Shown: positions 21,547 to 32,400 of the stretch, piece by piece
Numbering within the stretch: position 1 is the first letter of the stretch
Layout: each line of letters begins with the position of its first letter
Assembly: GCA_024291935.2 (NCBI GenBank)
Contig: JAGTYA010000024.1
Location: 5,704,001 to 5,768,000, forward strand
Reading direction: 5' to 3'
DNA length: 64,000 nt
Source of the DNA: Okapia johnstoni
Taxonomy: Eukaryota; Chordata; Mammalia; Artiodactyla; Giraffidae
The notes under the pieces: model-generated
The model's input: the letters and a program-made list of their open reading frames with translations, nothing else
The model's database searches: none
What the model was told of the DNA's origin: nothing
Position numbers and translations under genes: made by a program

Positions 21547-22065
21547 TGGCTTCTTGGAAGGAAAGCTATGACAAACCTGGACAGTATACTAAAAAACAAA
21601 GACGTCACTTTGCCGACAAAGGTCCACATAGTCAAAGCTATGGTCTTTCCAGTAGTCATGTACAAATGTGAGAGTTGGACCATAAAGAAGGCTGAGCACC
21701 AAAGTCTTGATGCTTTTGAACTGTGGTGCCAGAGAAGACTCTTGAGAATCCCTTGGACTGCAAGGAGATCAAACCAGTCAATCCTAAAGAAAATCAACCC
21801 TGAATATGCATTGGAAGGTCCAATGCTGAAGCTGAGGCTCCAATACTTTGACCACCTGAGGCAAACAGCCAACTCATTGGAAACGACCTTGATGCTGGGA
21901 AAGACTGAAGGCAAAAGGAGAAGAGGACAGCAGAAGATGAGACTGCTGGATAGCACCACTGATTCAATGGAAATGAACTTGGGCAAACTCTGGGAGATAG
22001 TGATGGACAGGGAGGCCTGGCGTGCTGCAATCCATTGGGGTCACAAAGAATTAGACATGACTTAG
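21547..22065 (+). pseudogene. BovB ORF2 C-terminal fragment, uninterrupted
   Basis: About 172 BovB codons with no stop, containing the post-catalytic RT region ('[13 protein letters not shown]') and the basic C-terminus ending 'KELDMT'. No endonuclease or catalytic RT residues are present. The open frame runs in from upstream host sequence at 21502, which is coincidental. Confidence 0.85.
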
Positions 22066-22080
22066 TGACTGAACAACAAT
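21547..22080 (+). mobile_element. BovB LINE 3' end inserted in L1M
   Basis: 5'-truncated BovB starting downstream of the YADD motif, at 'gcttcttggaaggaaagcta', and ending 'agtgactgaacaacaat'. It separates two parts of one L1M copy. The reading frame is open through the whole insert. Confidence 0.93.
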
Positions 22081-22139
22081 AGCAAATACACATATACTAT
22101 GTAGATATGTATCAGTATATGTGTATATTGTTATGCATA

Positions 22140-22480
22140 TGTCCATGAAATAGTTCATGAAATCCAGAAATTCCACTCCTAAGTGTCCACCCAGCAGAAA
22201 TTCATCCATGTATTCCCGAAAAGACACATGCTAGAATTTCATAGCAGCACTGTTCATAATAGCACAAATCTAGGCAGTACTCAGTCTTGTCTAGAGTTAG
22301 ATGGGTAAATAAATAGTTGCATACTCACACAATATACAAATAACACACATCAACATGAGTGAATGATGTGTAACTCAGAACGCAGAAACACGGATAAACC
22401 ACACAAACATAATGTTGAACAAAACCCAAAAAAGACTCATAAAGGCACAAAACAGTGCAAATCCATTTGGATGAAGTTCT
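22140..22480 (+). mobile_element. L1M ORF2 3' fragment, right part
   Basis: 'ccagaaattccactcctaag', 'catagcagcactgttcataa' and 'gttgaacaaaacccaaaaaa' are L1 ORF2 C-terminal landmarks in the same direction as 21455-21546. Confidence 0.75.
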
Positions 22481-22732
22481 GGAAGAGGCAAAAGTAATCC
22501 AGTGTTAGGACGTCTGGTTGCTGATTTCCAGTCTAGGCTTGGAGGGATAGTAACAGGCTGGGCTCCTGGTAACATTCTCTTGCTTGACCTGGTGCTTGTC
22601 TTACAAGTATATTTAATTTCTGAAAATTCTTCTATCCATACATTCACTTACAATTTGAGGACTTTGCTCTACCTAAATTTTACATTATATTATCCCATAA
22701 TAAAAAGTTGGCTTTAAAAAAATATAAGCCCC

Positions 22733-23060
22733 CGGGCTTCCCTGGTGGCTCAGTGGTAAAGAAACTGCCTGCCAAAGCAAGAGACACAGGTTTGATCCCT
22801 GGTCCAGGAATATCCCACATGCCACGGAGCAACTAAGCCTGTGTGCCACAGCTATTGAGCCTGTGCTCTAGAGCCCAGGAACCACAACTACTAAAGCCTA
22901 CTTGCCCTAAAGCCTGTGCTCCGCAGTGAGAAGCCACTGCAAAGGCAAGCCCACGCACCGTAACTAGAAAGTAGGCCCCACTCAACTAAGAAAAGCCCAT
23001 GCAGCCATGAAGGACTGGCACATCCAAAAATAAATAGAGAAATAAAATTTTAAATATATA
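22733..23060 (+). mobile_element. CHR-type tRNA-Glu SINE (CHR-2-like)
   Basis: Near full-length: head 'gggcttccctggtggctcag', B-box-like 'ggtttgatccctggtcca', repeated 'gtgccacagctattgagcc' units, and an A-rich end that runs into a TA repeat. Confidence 0.92.
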
Positions 23061-23093
23061 TGTATAGGATATATATATATATATATATATATA
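23054..23093. repeat. (TA)n microsatellite in a SINE tail
   Basis: 'aaatatatatgtataggata' followed by about 12 TA units. Confidence 0.9.
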
Positions 23094-23204
23094 AGTCCCA
23101 AGGCCCCTTTTACTGAAATGTCTAGAAAATGCCAGACGTGTGGCATGGCTGCCATCACATCTGAAGGATACATCCTACACATTGTATATAGAAAAACCAT
23201 TTAC

Positions 23205-23560
23205 TGTCGAATGATGAATGAGTAAAGGGGTCGGCAACTGCATGAACCATTGAATAAATGACTGAACCAAGGAATAACAGATAAATGAAAGAATGAAGTG
23301 ATGAACAAAAGAGCACATCCATAAGTGAGCAGATGAATGAACCCACCGAGTAAAGCGAGAAAGAATGAACAGGTTGCTGGTTGACTGAGTAAGGAATTGG
23401 GTACGTAAATAAACCAGGAAAGTAAAACATGAATGAAAGCACAATCAATGGAAGGAGGAATGAACAGCTAATAAATCAACACAGGATGAATGTCTGAATA
23501 AATGACTGAATGAAGCAACAAATGTATGAAAAATAAAACTATGTGAGTAAGTGTATATAA
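23205..23560. repeat. Degenerate GAAT/GAAx tetranucleotide tract
   Basis: About 355 bp in which variants of 'gaatgaat', 'gaataaat' and 'gaatgagt' recur with mostly four-base spacing and many substitutions. The minus strand has few stops, which explains three overlapping frames of 89-97 codons there. No exact array remains. Confidence 0.7.
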
Positions 23561-23592
23561 AAACATAAAAAACAAAAGGATAAATAATTGCA

Positions 23593-23672
23593 TTGGGTTA
23601 GTCAAAAAGCTCATCTGGATGTTTCCATAAGATCTTCTGGAAACACCTGAACGAACGTTTTGGCTAATCCAA
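23593..23672. mobile_element. Mini-mariner hairpin (deleted Tc1/mariner copy)
   Basis: 80 bp with 34-base terminal inverted repeats (about 25 of 34 paired): left end 'ttgggttagtcaaaaagc', right end 'gttttggctaatccaa', around a 12-base centre. The motif matches ruminant mariner ends, and nearly all the internal sequence is missing. Confidence 0.8.
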
Positions 23673-23765
23673 TAACATGGTATAAATAGATCAATGGTCT
23701 GATGATGCATTCTGGCTGAGCAGGAAGGGGAAGTAACTCTGAGGAATGTCTCCACTCTCTCTTTT

Positions 23766-24017
23766 TCATTTGTTTTTTGGCTGTGCTGGGTCTTCGTTGC
23801 TGCGTGCGGGCTTTCTCTAGCTGCGATGCACAGGCGTCTTATTGCAGCAGCTTTTCTTGTTGAGGAGCATGGACATTAGTGCACATGGGCTTCAGTAGTT
23901 GTGGCACATGGGCTTAGTTCCTCCTCGGCATGCGAGATCTTCCCAGACCAGGGCTTGAGTGTGTGTCCGCTGCATTGGCAGGCAGATTTTTAACCACTGG
24001 ACCACCCGGGAAGTCCT
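23766..24017 (-). mobile_element. CHR-1-type SINE, antisense
   Basis: Complement copy: 'ttttttggctgtgctgggtc' (tail side) to the head 'ccactggaccacccgggaag'. Confidence 0.88.
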
Positions 24018-25002
24018 CCACTCAGTTTAGTAATAAGATATGATTGCAAATATCACTTGTGCCACTGAATGTGCTGCTCGCACCCCAGGATTAACTCTAG
24101 GTTCAGTGGGAATAGCTAAATAGCCTTGACTATACTGTTTTCCCAATTATGTTCAAGATAATTACTTATTATGTAGCAAACCCCCAGCATGATTTTAATA
24201 ATCACTATTTAAATGACACATTTTCAGTGTCTCCTTGTAAATAAGACTCTAGTAAGCATAATTACTGTCAGCGTGGGAAAGTTTGCTGAGCGGACTGGGA
24301 ATGAGGAAGGGGGTTGGCACGTCACCGTGATCATCCCAGGAGCCCCTGAGGCTGGTGATACTTGGGACGGAGCTCAGATTTGGGGAAACCTGGATCCAGG
24401 ACATCAGGTGAGTCCCTCCCCCATCTGGGCCTGGTCAGCCCCCTTGTGAAATGAAGATGGTCTCCAAATGCCCAAACTCCCTGGACTATCCAGGAGCTCT
24501 CACTCTAGACCCAGGTCAAGGTCAGAGTTAGTGACCCTCCAGCTGTGTCCGCACAGCTCGGGCAGCCTCATCATGGGGTGGTGGTGTCTCCATTTATCCC
24601 CCATCAGACTGGGAGCAGGACCTATCTAGTCCTCAACATGCACTCAGCTCCCAGCACAGGGCCTGCACACGGTAGCTTCTCAGCAAATGCTGGGGGAGGA
24701 ATCCACGGATCTTGTGCAGTGTGCAGTGCAGGTTTGAGAAACTGCTTCAGTCTCTTTCAGAACCACAAAGTTTGCTGAGCAGGTGACCTCACCACATCCT
24801 CACAGAGTTTCTCACGGTGGCCCCATTGCTGCTGCTGTTTCGGGCATCACTGGTTCCCTGGACTCCACCTGTGTCTGCCCGTCTCAGCCCGTCCCCCTCT
24901 CCTGTAGGACCTGGTGGACCTGAAAGTATGGAAACAAGCTGGTATAACTGTGCACAGAGTGAGTATTGACAGGCTGTTTTCTGACCTAATCAAAGCGATG
25001 TT
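24018..25002. other. About 1 kb without a gene; MIR/L2 traces at 24395-24450 and 24600-24700
   Basis: A CAG|GTGAGT string at 24403-24411 resembles a 5' splice site but lies in MIR-like sequence. 'cacagggcctgcacacggta' near 24656 is an L2-like end. No exon is supported. Confidence 0.4.
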
Positions 25003-25144
25003 GTTCAGTCAATACATCGTGTCTGACTCTTTGCGACCCCATGGACTGAACACTACAGGTTTCTCTGTCCTCCACTATCTCCCAAAGTTTGCTCAAATTC
25101 ATGACCATTGAGTCAGTGATGCTATCTAACTATTTCATCCTCTG
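25003..25144 (-). mobile_element. BovB LINE 3' end fragment, antisense
   Basis: Complement of about 140 bp of the BovB 3' terminus: 'gttgttcagtcaatacatcg', 'ctctttgcgaccccatggac' and 'gctcaaattcatgaccattg'. Confidence 0.85.
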
Positions 25145-25902
25145 ATCAAAGGGCATGAGGGTTAATAAGTCTCCAGGCACCCATATTGACCCTGACCTGG
25201 TGCCAGCATTGACAAGAGGTAAGGGGAAGACCTGCCAAGTCCCTCGTGAGCATCTGGAGGATGCAAGATGGAGGATCCAGTTCCCTGATAATAACCTTGA
25301 TGCCACCCCTGTTGTCCATCATGTGGATTGAATGCCATGGATCCAGGCTGTATCAGTGATTCTAAAATTTCTGCTTGCTTCCAGAGAGAGGGAGAGTTGG
25401 AGGACAGTCCAAGAGGGAGACCAGGCTCCTCTTTTTAAGTTTTCTGCGTTCTTCAAATTGTCCTTGATCATGACAAATTTCTCTTAGAGGAAGAAGTTAA
25501 AAACAGAAAAGAGAAATAGATAGAGGTGATTTCTTTGAAATGAGATCAAGTTTCCTTCTACACAATCAGAGGTGGGAATTTAAAATACCCTTTCACACGA
25601 TTAGAGTAGATTCTACAATAACTAAGCGACTGGAGATTCAGGTTGTTTTAGTGGTATAGGAATCCTGGATTCTCAGCTCAGAGGAGTCTGCCTCTTTACA
25701 GGATGGGAAACAATCTTCGCCCCCCTCTCCATGTCACCGGGTCCCTTTCTAGTCTCCCTCTTAAGTGGATGAGGGAAACCAGGGTGAAATCTCCAGAGGG
25801 ATACAGAGATGATTAAGGGGAATAGAGTCAATTTGTCTCACCGGGGGAAGGACTAAAGATGGCACCAAGATATTTTTAATTGTCAAAATTAATAAATAGT
25901 AA
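25145..25902. other. No gene or confident repeat
   Basis: Unique sequence of about 750 bp. No long open frame with recognisable content. Confidence 0.35.
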
Positions 25903-26060
25903 GTATCATCACTCACATGGATTGACAGCATTCTATGTACCAAGCAATGTTCTCTGTGTTAACTTATTTAATCCTCATGATAAGCCCGTGAGGTTAAGTA
26001 CCACTGTTGTTCCCATTTTACACACAAGACAACTGAGACACAGAAGAGCTGAACTGATTA
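25903..26060 (-). mobile_element. MIR SINE, antisense
   Basis: 'acttatttaatcctcatgat', a 'gtgaggttaagtaccactgt' segment and 'cccattttacacacaagaca' in complement MIR order. Confidence 0.75.
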
Positions 26061-26082
26061 CGGGAAAGGGAAGTAGGTGAGG

Positions 26083-26225
26083 TGAGGAGCATGAACTTGG
26101 GAGTCAGGCAGGTCAGAGTCCACATCTCTCCCTGTTTTGCTCTTCATCACCTGTGTGGTCTTAATTAAGTAACTCCAGATCTCTGAGCCTCAGTTTCCTC
26201 CTCTATGAAATGGGCAGATGGGGTA
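26083..26225 (+). mobile_element. MIR SINE
   Basis: 'gagcatgaacttgggagtca', 'taattaagtaactccagatc' and 'cctcagtttcctcctctatg' in MIR order. With 25903-26060 it forms a tail-away pair. Confidence 0.75.
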
Positions 26226-26606
26226 TGACATCTGCAGGACCTGGAGTGTGGCAGAGGCTGTAGAGATGCCCATCTCTTCTGAACCTGGAGTCAGTGTCAA
26301 GCCCCCACCAGTTGGATCTGGGCACATTCATGGCTGGGCATGGTCTAAGGAGGATGCCGCTCCCTCAGCAAGAGACCGATTGTCTGAGCTGTCTTCTGGG
26401 GACTGCCCCCAGGTCTATGGGTCAGCAATGGTCCAGGGGCACATAATCCCAGTGTCGTTTCTCGGGGGAGACTCATCCCAGCAAAAGGCAGTGAACATAA
26501 CATCTATTCTGAAAAGCTTTTCAGCAGAAGAGCTGAGTTTTCACAGTCAAGCCCAGAGTTTGGGGTAAACGGAGTGGAACAGCTGGATTATGCGGTAGAG
26601 ACAGTT
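26226..26606. other. No gene recognised; open frame 26218-26568 unexplained
   Basis: A 116-codon frame begins in the MIR tail and has no recognisable domain, splice context or homologue I know. I treat it as chance. Confidence 0.35.
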
Positions 26607-26865
26607 AAGTTTTTAAGAAACCATCAGACTGTTTTCCATCATTGTTGTAACATTTTATATTCCCACCAGCAATGATAAAAGCTCTGTTCTTCCACATCCT
26701 CACCAATACTTGTTATTTTCAGTCTTTTTAATTTTAGCCACTCTAGTGGGTGTGTAATGGCGTCTCATGGTGGCTTTAACTTGCATTTCCTTGATGACTA
26801 ACAATGTTGAGCATCTTTTCTTGTGCTTATTGGTCATTCATAGATCTTCATCTTTGATTACTTTT
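26607..26865 (-). mobile_element. L1M ORF2 fragment, antisense
   Basis: 'attcccaccagcaatgataa', 'tttaattttagccactctag' and 'catttccttgatgactaaca' are the complement of L1 ORF2 sequence. Confidence 0.8.
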
Positions 26866-27080
26866 TAATGAAAAACACGTTTGCATCCAAACTGAAATTA
26901 TATTGTCAGCAGTTAATTATCACTTGTCAAACAAGTGTGTGCCCAGATTGTGGATTTAATTTTCATATAGGTTTGCAAACGCCTCGTTCCTCATGTTTGA
27001 GGAGGCCTCTATGAGCGGGAGACATTCATTGTTGGAAATGGTGCTTTTCTAAAGAACAGTTTTAAAAATAAAAAGGTTTC
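26866..27080. promoter_or_regulatory. Candidate conserved regulatory island
   Basis: Repeat-free and AT-rich without being simple. TTAATTA at 26913-26919 is followed at once by an inverted pair CACTTGT-caa-ACAAGTG at 26921-26937. Homeodomain and E-box or NKX-type sites would look like this. Function is inferred from motif content only. Confidence 0.3.
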
Positions 27081-28164
27081 CTTGGTGTCTGAGTCAAGGC
27101 TCTTTGCAAGTAGCAGAAAACCATCCAGTCTAGCTTAGGTAAGAAGAAACGGTGTGTGGATGGAGTATTTTACCAGGCGTGGGGTGGGGGGAGTGTCTCT
27201 CAGAAGGCCCTGCCTCACCAGAGCCTAAAACTTGGGGCTGGAGCCCCTACTGGGACCTGAGACAGCTGCTCACTGCCCACCCCATCCAGGGAGGGATGCT
27301 CATCTCAGCTTCTCTCTGGGCACCTGTTCATCCTTCTCTCTGCAGCTCGTTTCTCTCACTGCCAGTGTGACCTGCCTCCTCCTTTGTTAACACATATCCT
27401 CAGATCATGGGCCCCCAGAGCCAGACCCGACGGGTGGGTCACCTCATCTCTTGACTCTGAGACTCCTCAGCCTCTCGGATCTGTATGTGTCAGCAGGTTG
27501 CCCTGAATCGCGTGTGGGTTGCCTGTCATCACACAAGTAGAGCTCTTTCCTCGCCTGGGCAACAGAGACAGCACAGGATGTGTTTCTGCCTCCAGCAGTG
27601 GGGCCAGGGGCTCAAGGAAGGGGCCTCAGGGGAGGGGCTCGTCAGGGCTGGGAGCAGAATCCATTCCTGACTCCTGAGAGGGCGAGGGTTCCAGCTCTAC
27701 CTTCTTCATCCTCTCCATCCCAAGGAGGGTCAAGGAGCAGGGGGCAGGGGCAGACAATCACAGTCCTCACTCCGCTCTGCCTGGTGGGCTTGTCTTCCCC
27801 TGCAGACCAGGCTTCTCTAGCTACCTCTGCCTCTGACCTTGGACAAATGAACACATGTCCGTGAACATGTACGTGCAGGGTGGATGTGTGTATGCGTATC
27901 TGGGGTGAATCTGGGCATGGGTCTACGTGTATCTGTGTCTGTCTCTGCTTGTGTGTGTCCCAGTGTGTGCTGAGCATATGTGCACACATACAGAGGTTCT
28001 GGGTGGAGCCCACAAGGGTCTGACTCCAGACCCCCCGGGGCGCCCAGGCCAGTGCTCTCTCCACAACCCTTGCTGCATCCCCCCCACATTACAGAGGAGA
28101 GCTTAATGCAGCCCAGCTTCACCCCCACACAGACCACCCTTCTCTCCCTCTCTAGCTGTAATTG
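27081..28164. other. About 1.1 kb without a gene; TG-rich degenerate tract at 27858-27990
   Basis: 27081-27480 may be a diverged dispersed repeat, shown by exhausted motifs only. 27858-27990 is rich in degenerate TG dinucleotides and gives rise to cysteine/histidine/threonine-rich antisense frames that I reject as coding. Confidence 0.35.
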
Positions 28165-28335
28165 ACATAAATGCTGTTCTAATGTCTAATCATTTTGTGC
28201 AATTTGCAAAACGGTTTCTTTGGTTCCTGCAAAAGGGGCTACACAGTCAGCTCGGCTGTGCTTCTCCCTGGAGGATTTTTATGAAAATGATGTGGCAAAA
28301 GTGTTGTCTTAGAGTCAAGCAAAAAAGAAGGAGAA
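28165..28335. promoter_or_regulatory. Candidate conserved regulatory island
   Basis: Repeat-free. It holds TCTAATCATT near 28184 and an overlapping pair of C/EBP-like half sites in 'ttttgtgcaatttgcaaaac' (28193-28212). Function is inferred only. Confidence 0.27.
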
Positions 28336-30659
28336 AATAATCAAGCATCCTGTGGGGGAGGGAGTGAGAGAGGAGACAGGCGGCCATGGAGCACGCGGTG
28401 ATTACAGGGAAATGATGGGAGCCTGTTATTTCAGCCAATCATTTCTTAACTAAGGGTTAGTTCCATGCATGTACTAATAGGCCAGCCTCACCATCTCCTG
28501 GGATGGGAGATTTTTTCCTCCCTTTTATCCATCCAGCCCCATGGCCCTCAGCCCTCACTACCTCTGCCCAGGAACATGGGGCTGACCCCCGTGTTTCCAC
28601 CCAGTGGAAAACTCAGGGTCGGTATACTGTAAAACCAGATGTGTTTGGAAAGATCTTCTGTGCAGGCTGGGAGCAGAGATGCAGGTATGGAACTTGCAGG
28701 TGGGAGAGACCTGGTCTCAAGTGGTCCCCACGCAGTCTCTTTCAAGACAGAGGGTAGACGGCCTTTCTTGCTTTTATTTTTATTTTCAGACTAGCATTTT
28801 CACATAGATAACTGTCACGCCTTTCCTTCCAGTTTGATGAGCAGCTAGGAATCTGGTATGAGTTCTTTCCTCTGCCCCATGGGAAGCATCCAGCTCCCTC
28901 CACAGGTCCCTGAGATGCCAGGAATGAGCTTGAGGCAGGTGAGTGAGGAGAGAGGCCTGAGCAGGACCTGGAGGCTTGCCCCACCCGAGCCCTGCCCCTG
29001 CCCCCTGCCTCCTCCCACCCTGGATAACGGTTGTCCTGGTAACAGGTAACCTGGACAACCTCTGCATCGTCCCAAGTTCCTCACAGACCTGCTTCCCAAA
29101 GAGTGAGTATAACAGAGCTTCACAGCCCTGTTCTGCCCAAGAGGTGAGTTGCCAGCCCACATCACGGCCTGGGCATGAGCAGTGACGTTCCTGACCCCAG
29201 AGGAAGATACTCTTCCCTTCACCAGCAGAGCTTCTGTGAGGAACATTCCTGGAGTCTCCAATGGCCATGCCCAGTAAGGCAAGCCCGTGACCTGCTCACC
29301 CACCACCACCTGCTAACCAGTCCAGCTGCCAGCCTCTCCTGCAAACCTGTGGGGTGTGTCCCACAATGCCCACGCCTCCTGAGCTGTCATTCCTTCCAGC
29401 CTCCCTGGTGAGGATGCTCCAGGCAGAGGGAACAACATGTGCCAAGGCTTGGACGTTTGGGTGGCAAAAGAAAGACAAGCGTGACAGAACCATCTTGAAC
29501 AGGGGGATCAGAGGTGGACACAGCCAGACTTCCCTGGGCCTTGGAGGCTGCATTAGGAATTCAGGACTTGAGTTGAAGTGCCACAGTAAGTCATTGAAGT
29601 ATATTAAAGTTGTATTTTTAAAGCTGCCTCTGGCTGCTTTGTGCTTAGAGGCGATGGTATGAGACCTTGGGACCCAGGACTGCTGTGAGCGTAGACTGTG
29701 TCCCCATGAAACAGGAGCTTCAGAGTGTGGAGCAGAGCAGGGATGGCTCCGCCCTGAGTCTCACGGGGTCACCCCGCTCCTGCAGAGAGTGATGGGAGCA
29801 GGGCCAGGGCAGAGGCGGGGACCAGGCAGGAGCCCACTGCCCCGGCCCAGGCGTGATGGTGGTGGGACCAGCATGAACAGCAGGAGAAGATCTCAGTTCT
29901 GGGGTTAAGTGACAGTTGACCAAATGGAAATGATTCACTCCCTGTACGTTAGGCATTATCGGTTCTTAAAACGTCATATTGCTTTAACATTTCCTTCCCT
30001 ATAGATGGCTATTCTAACAAAACAGAAACTTAGAGGAAGATTAAAGAATGAAAATATTAATTGCATTTTATTCATAGTCATGTAAAATGAAATCATCCAA
30101 ATCACATAAATAGGATGTTAAATTACAAAACATTAATCAAATGGACTTTCAGGAAACTATGAGATGGAAAGCTGGTCAAACATGAGTGTCAGGCAAGCAA
30201 GACCCAAATCTGCATGTGCGACATTGGAGGGCACAGCTGGGGTTCTCTAAGACCCGGTTGTCCTGAGCCCCTCCCCACTTCCCTGCAATGGGGAAGCGGC
30301 ATGCCCACACACACACCTTCATGTCCATCTTCATGAAATTCGCTTTCGCTAAGAAAGCATGAAAGGAGGTGGGCTGGGTCCTTTCCAGAAAGGAGTACTC
30401 AAGGGTCGGAGTTCAACATTCCGATCTTCCCTGTAACAGCTGAGACGGAATGTGGCATGATGTCACCACGCGAAGATGGTGACATCCTGAAACAGTGGTG
30501 CCTCCATCACGATGAGCCAAGCCCTCCCTGCTGATCACAGTGGACAGCAGGGTTGCTTGTTGTTTGGAGGGTTGCTTATTATTGTGTCATATCCGAGCTT
30601 ACCCTGACAGTCACGTGAAAGTGAAAATGTACATAGACGAACAAAAGAATAAAGAAGGA
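28336..30659. other. About 2.3 kb without a recognised gene
   Basis: GC-moderate sequence with several overlapping chance frames on both strands (up to 160 codons antisense at 28786-29268). A CAG|GTGAGT string at 28936-28944 follows a pyrimidine-AG 37 bases upstream, but no coding frame supports an exon. 29400-29480 ('atgctccaggcagagggaac') resembles an old dispersed repeat. 29990-30150 is AT-rich. Confidence 0.4.
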
Positions 30660-30670
30660 TATCAACAATT

Positions 30671-30890
30671 AAAAAAAAAAGTAGAAGTGCCAGTCACTCA
30701 GTCATGTCCAACTCTGCAATCCCATGGACTGTAGCCCACCAGGCTCCTCTGTCCATGGAATTCTCCAGGCAAGAATTCTGGAGTAGGTAGCCATTCCCTT
30801 CTCCAGGGGATCTTCCCAACCCAGGGCTCAAACCCAAGTCTCCTACATCGCAGGCAGATTCTTTACCTTCTGAGCCACCAGGGAAGCCCC
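30671..30890 (-). mobile_element. Bov-tA SINE
   Basis: Antisense copy from 'gaagtgccagtcactcagtc' to the head 'gagccaccagggaagccc', preceded by an A-run at 30671-30680. Target duplications ta[t/c]caa[c/t]aatt (11 bp, two mismatches) lie at 30660-30670 and 30891-30901. Confidence 0.93.
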
Positions 30891-30901
30891 TACCAATAAT
30901 T

Positions 30902-31289
30902 TACCTGCCACCATCTTTGAGAGGTTGGTATCAGATGATTCATGTATTTACCATTTTTCACTTTCCAAATGCTTCACCATAAGTAGGCATCACTCTCTCT
31001 AAAGGGAAGGGTCAGTATTATTACCGAGAGTGCTGGGCCCTGGCGAGGCCATCCTGTCCCAGGCTGTATCTTGGGCTCCAGGCATGCAGAGCGTCTGTCC
31101 TGCCCAATTAGCCCTTTATTACTGATCATTTTGTTCTCTAATTGTCCCCCCTGCATAATTTAGCACGGTCATATACTGTCTGTTCTCAAATGTTTGATTT
31201 AGTGTTTCTTGGCCTCAGTTTCTCATCTTCAACTGCAGCAGCAGCAGAAAGGGAGATCTTTAGAGGCCTCTCGATGCCAGCCCTCCCTT
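30902..31289. other. No gene or repeat recognised
   Basis: Unique sequence. TTTATTACTGATCATTTTG near 31115 is AT-rich and may belong to a conserved patch. Confidence 0.3.
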
Positions 31290-31500
31290 GGGGCCTGGAA
31301 TAGTGAGAGCTGACTCTGTGCTAGACCCTGTGCTCAGCACTTTACGTGCATTAATTCACATAATTGTTTCAACAATCCTGTCAATGAGGCATTGCTGTTA
31401 TCCCCATGTTAAAGATGAAGATACTGAAGCACGGAGAGGTTTAGATACTCATCCAAGGTCACACAGCTCAGAAGTGCTGGGGCCTTGAACCCTGGCAGTC
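31290..31500 (-). mobile_element. MIR SINE, antisense
   Basis: 'tgctcagcactttacgtgca', 'ttatccccatgttaaagatg' and 'ccaaggtcacacagctcaga' are the complement of nearly the whole MIR. Confidence 0.82.
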
Positions 31501-31649
31501 TGCTCCCCAGTCCCTGCTTTCCTGCTCTGTTGATTGTCAGCCTTTACTGTGCCCAGACCTTGTGCCAGGGCTGGGCTTCATGCTCAAAGTCTAGACAGTG
31601 TAGGCAGTGTAGGCAGATGGGGCATCTGCCTACAAACTGATAAATGATC

Positions 31650-31830
31650 ATCATAATAATGGTGACAAAGCCAGTGACCATGCATTCAGGGCTCACCATG
31701 CATCAGACATTTAACACTGATTAGGGCACAGAGTCTTCAATACATCCTTACATCCTTCAACATCAGCAACCAGCACAGTCACCAAGATACACGTGAGAAT
31801 CCGAAACACAGAGAGCCCTGGGTTCACCCA
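31650..31830 (-). mobile_element. Diverged MIR-like segment, antisense
   Basis: 'aataatggtgacaaagccag' and 'accatgcatcagacatttaa' are consistent with a decayed MIR, but the core is weak. Confidence 0.35.
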
Positions 31831-31904
31831 GAGTCCAACCTTCAAGTGCTGCCTGGAAGTGTCCTGAGAGCCCAGGAACCTGTCTCCCACTGAGGTAGCC
31901 TCAT

Positions 31905-32050
31905 CAAACCCTCACAGTAGTCAGATGTGGTCAGTATTATTGCGCCCATTATACAGAGAGGAAAAGTGATGGGCCTCATGGAGGTTAAGCCACTTGGCCA
32001 AGTCACACAGCAAGTGAACGGTGGAAACTGAATCTAACCCAGGCCTATTA
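31905..32050 (-). mobile_element. MIR SINE, antisense
   Basis: 'tattgcgcccattatacaga', 'gaggttaagccacttggcca' and 'agtcacacagcaagtgaacg' in complement MIR order. Confidence 0.78.
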
Positions 32051-32184
32051 GGATGTGAGGCTGGTCTCATCTCACTGCTTCAGTGGTGAGAGGCCCAGGT
32101 GAAGGCAAAGCCCTCCAGGTACAGGAGGAGCTGCCCACCTGTGTGGAGTTGGGGCCAAAGAGATCACCAGCCATGACACAACTC

Positions 32185-32400
32185 AGGGGTAATATTGATA
32201 ATAACAGACTCCATCACTGAGCTGTCACCTGTGCTACCACATCCAAGTCTGGCCCCCAACCCATAAGGCAGACGCTTTTATCATCTTCAACTCATACTTG
32301 AGGGGGCCAAGCTCAGAGAGGTTAAGTAATTTTCCTGAGGTCCTGGCTAGAAACCAGGGTCAGGCCAGAGCTTGTGATCTAACCAGTAAGCAACACTGCC
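32185..32400 (-). mobile_element. MIR SINE, antisense
   Basis: 'gctcagagaggttaagtaat', 'ttttcctgaggtcctggcta' and a degraded 'cccaacccataaggcag' segment. Third of four MIR-type copies in the same orientation within about 1.1 kb. Confidence 0.75.

Noticed and set aside
23155..23755. Three antisense frames of 89-97 codons
   Set aside because: They come from the GAAT-type tract, whose complement has few stops.
24403..24411. CAG|GTGAGT splice-donor string
   Set aside because: Lies in a MIR-like stretch with no supporting frame.
27642..28137. Antisense frames with His/Thr/Cys-rich stretches
   Set aside because: Degenerate TG-rich DNA produces these residues; no zinc-finger spacing is present.
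28904..28944. Small exon-like unit with pyrimidine-AG upstream and CAG|GTGAGT downstream
   Set aside because: The exon would be about 35 bases with no coding continuity; both signals are common by chance.
28786..29309. 154- and 160-codon antisense frames
   Set aside because: They overlap in different phases and have no recognisable motif.
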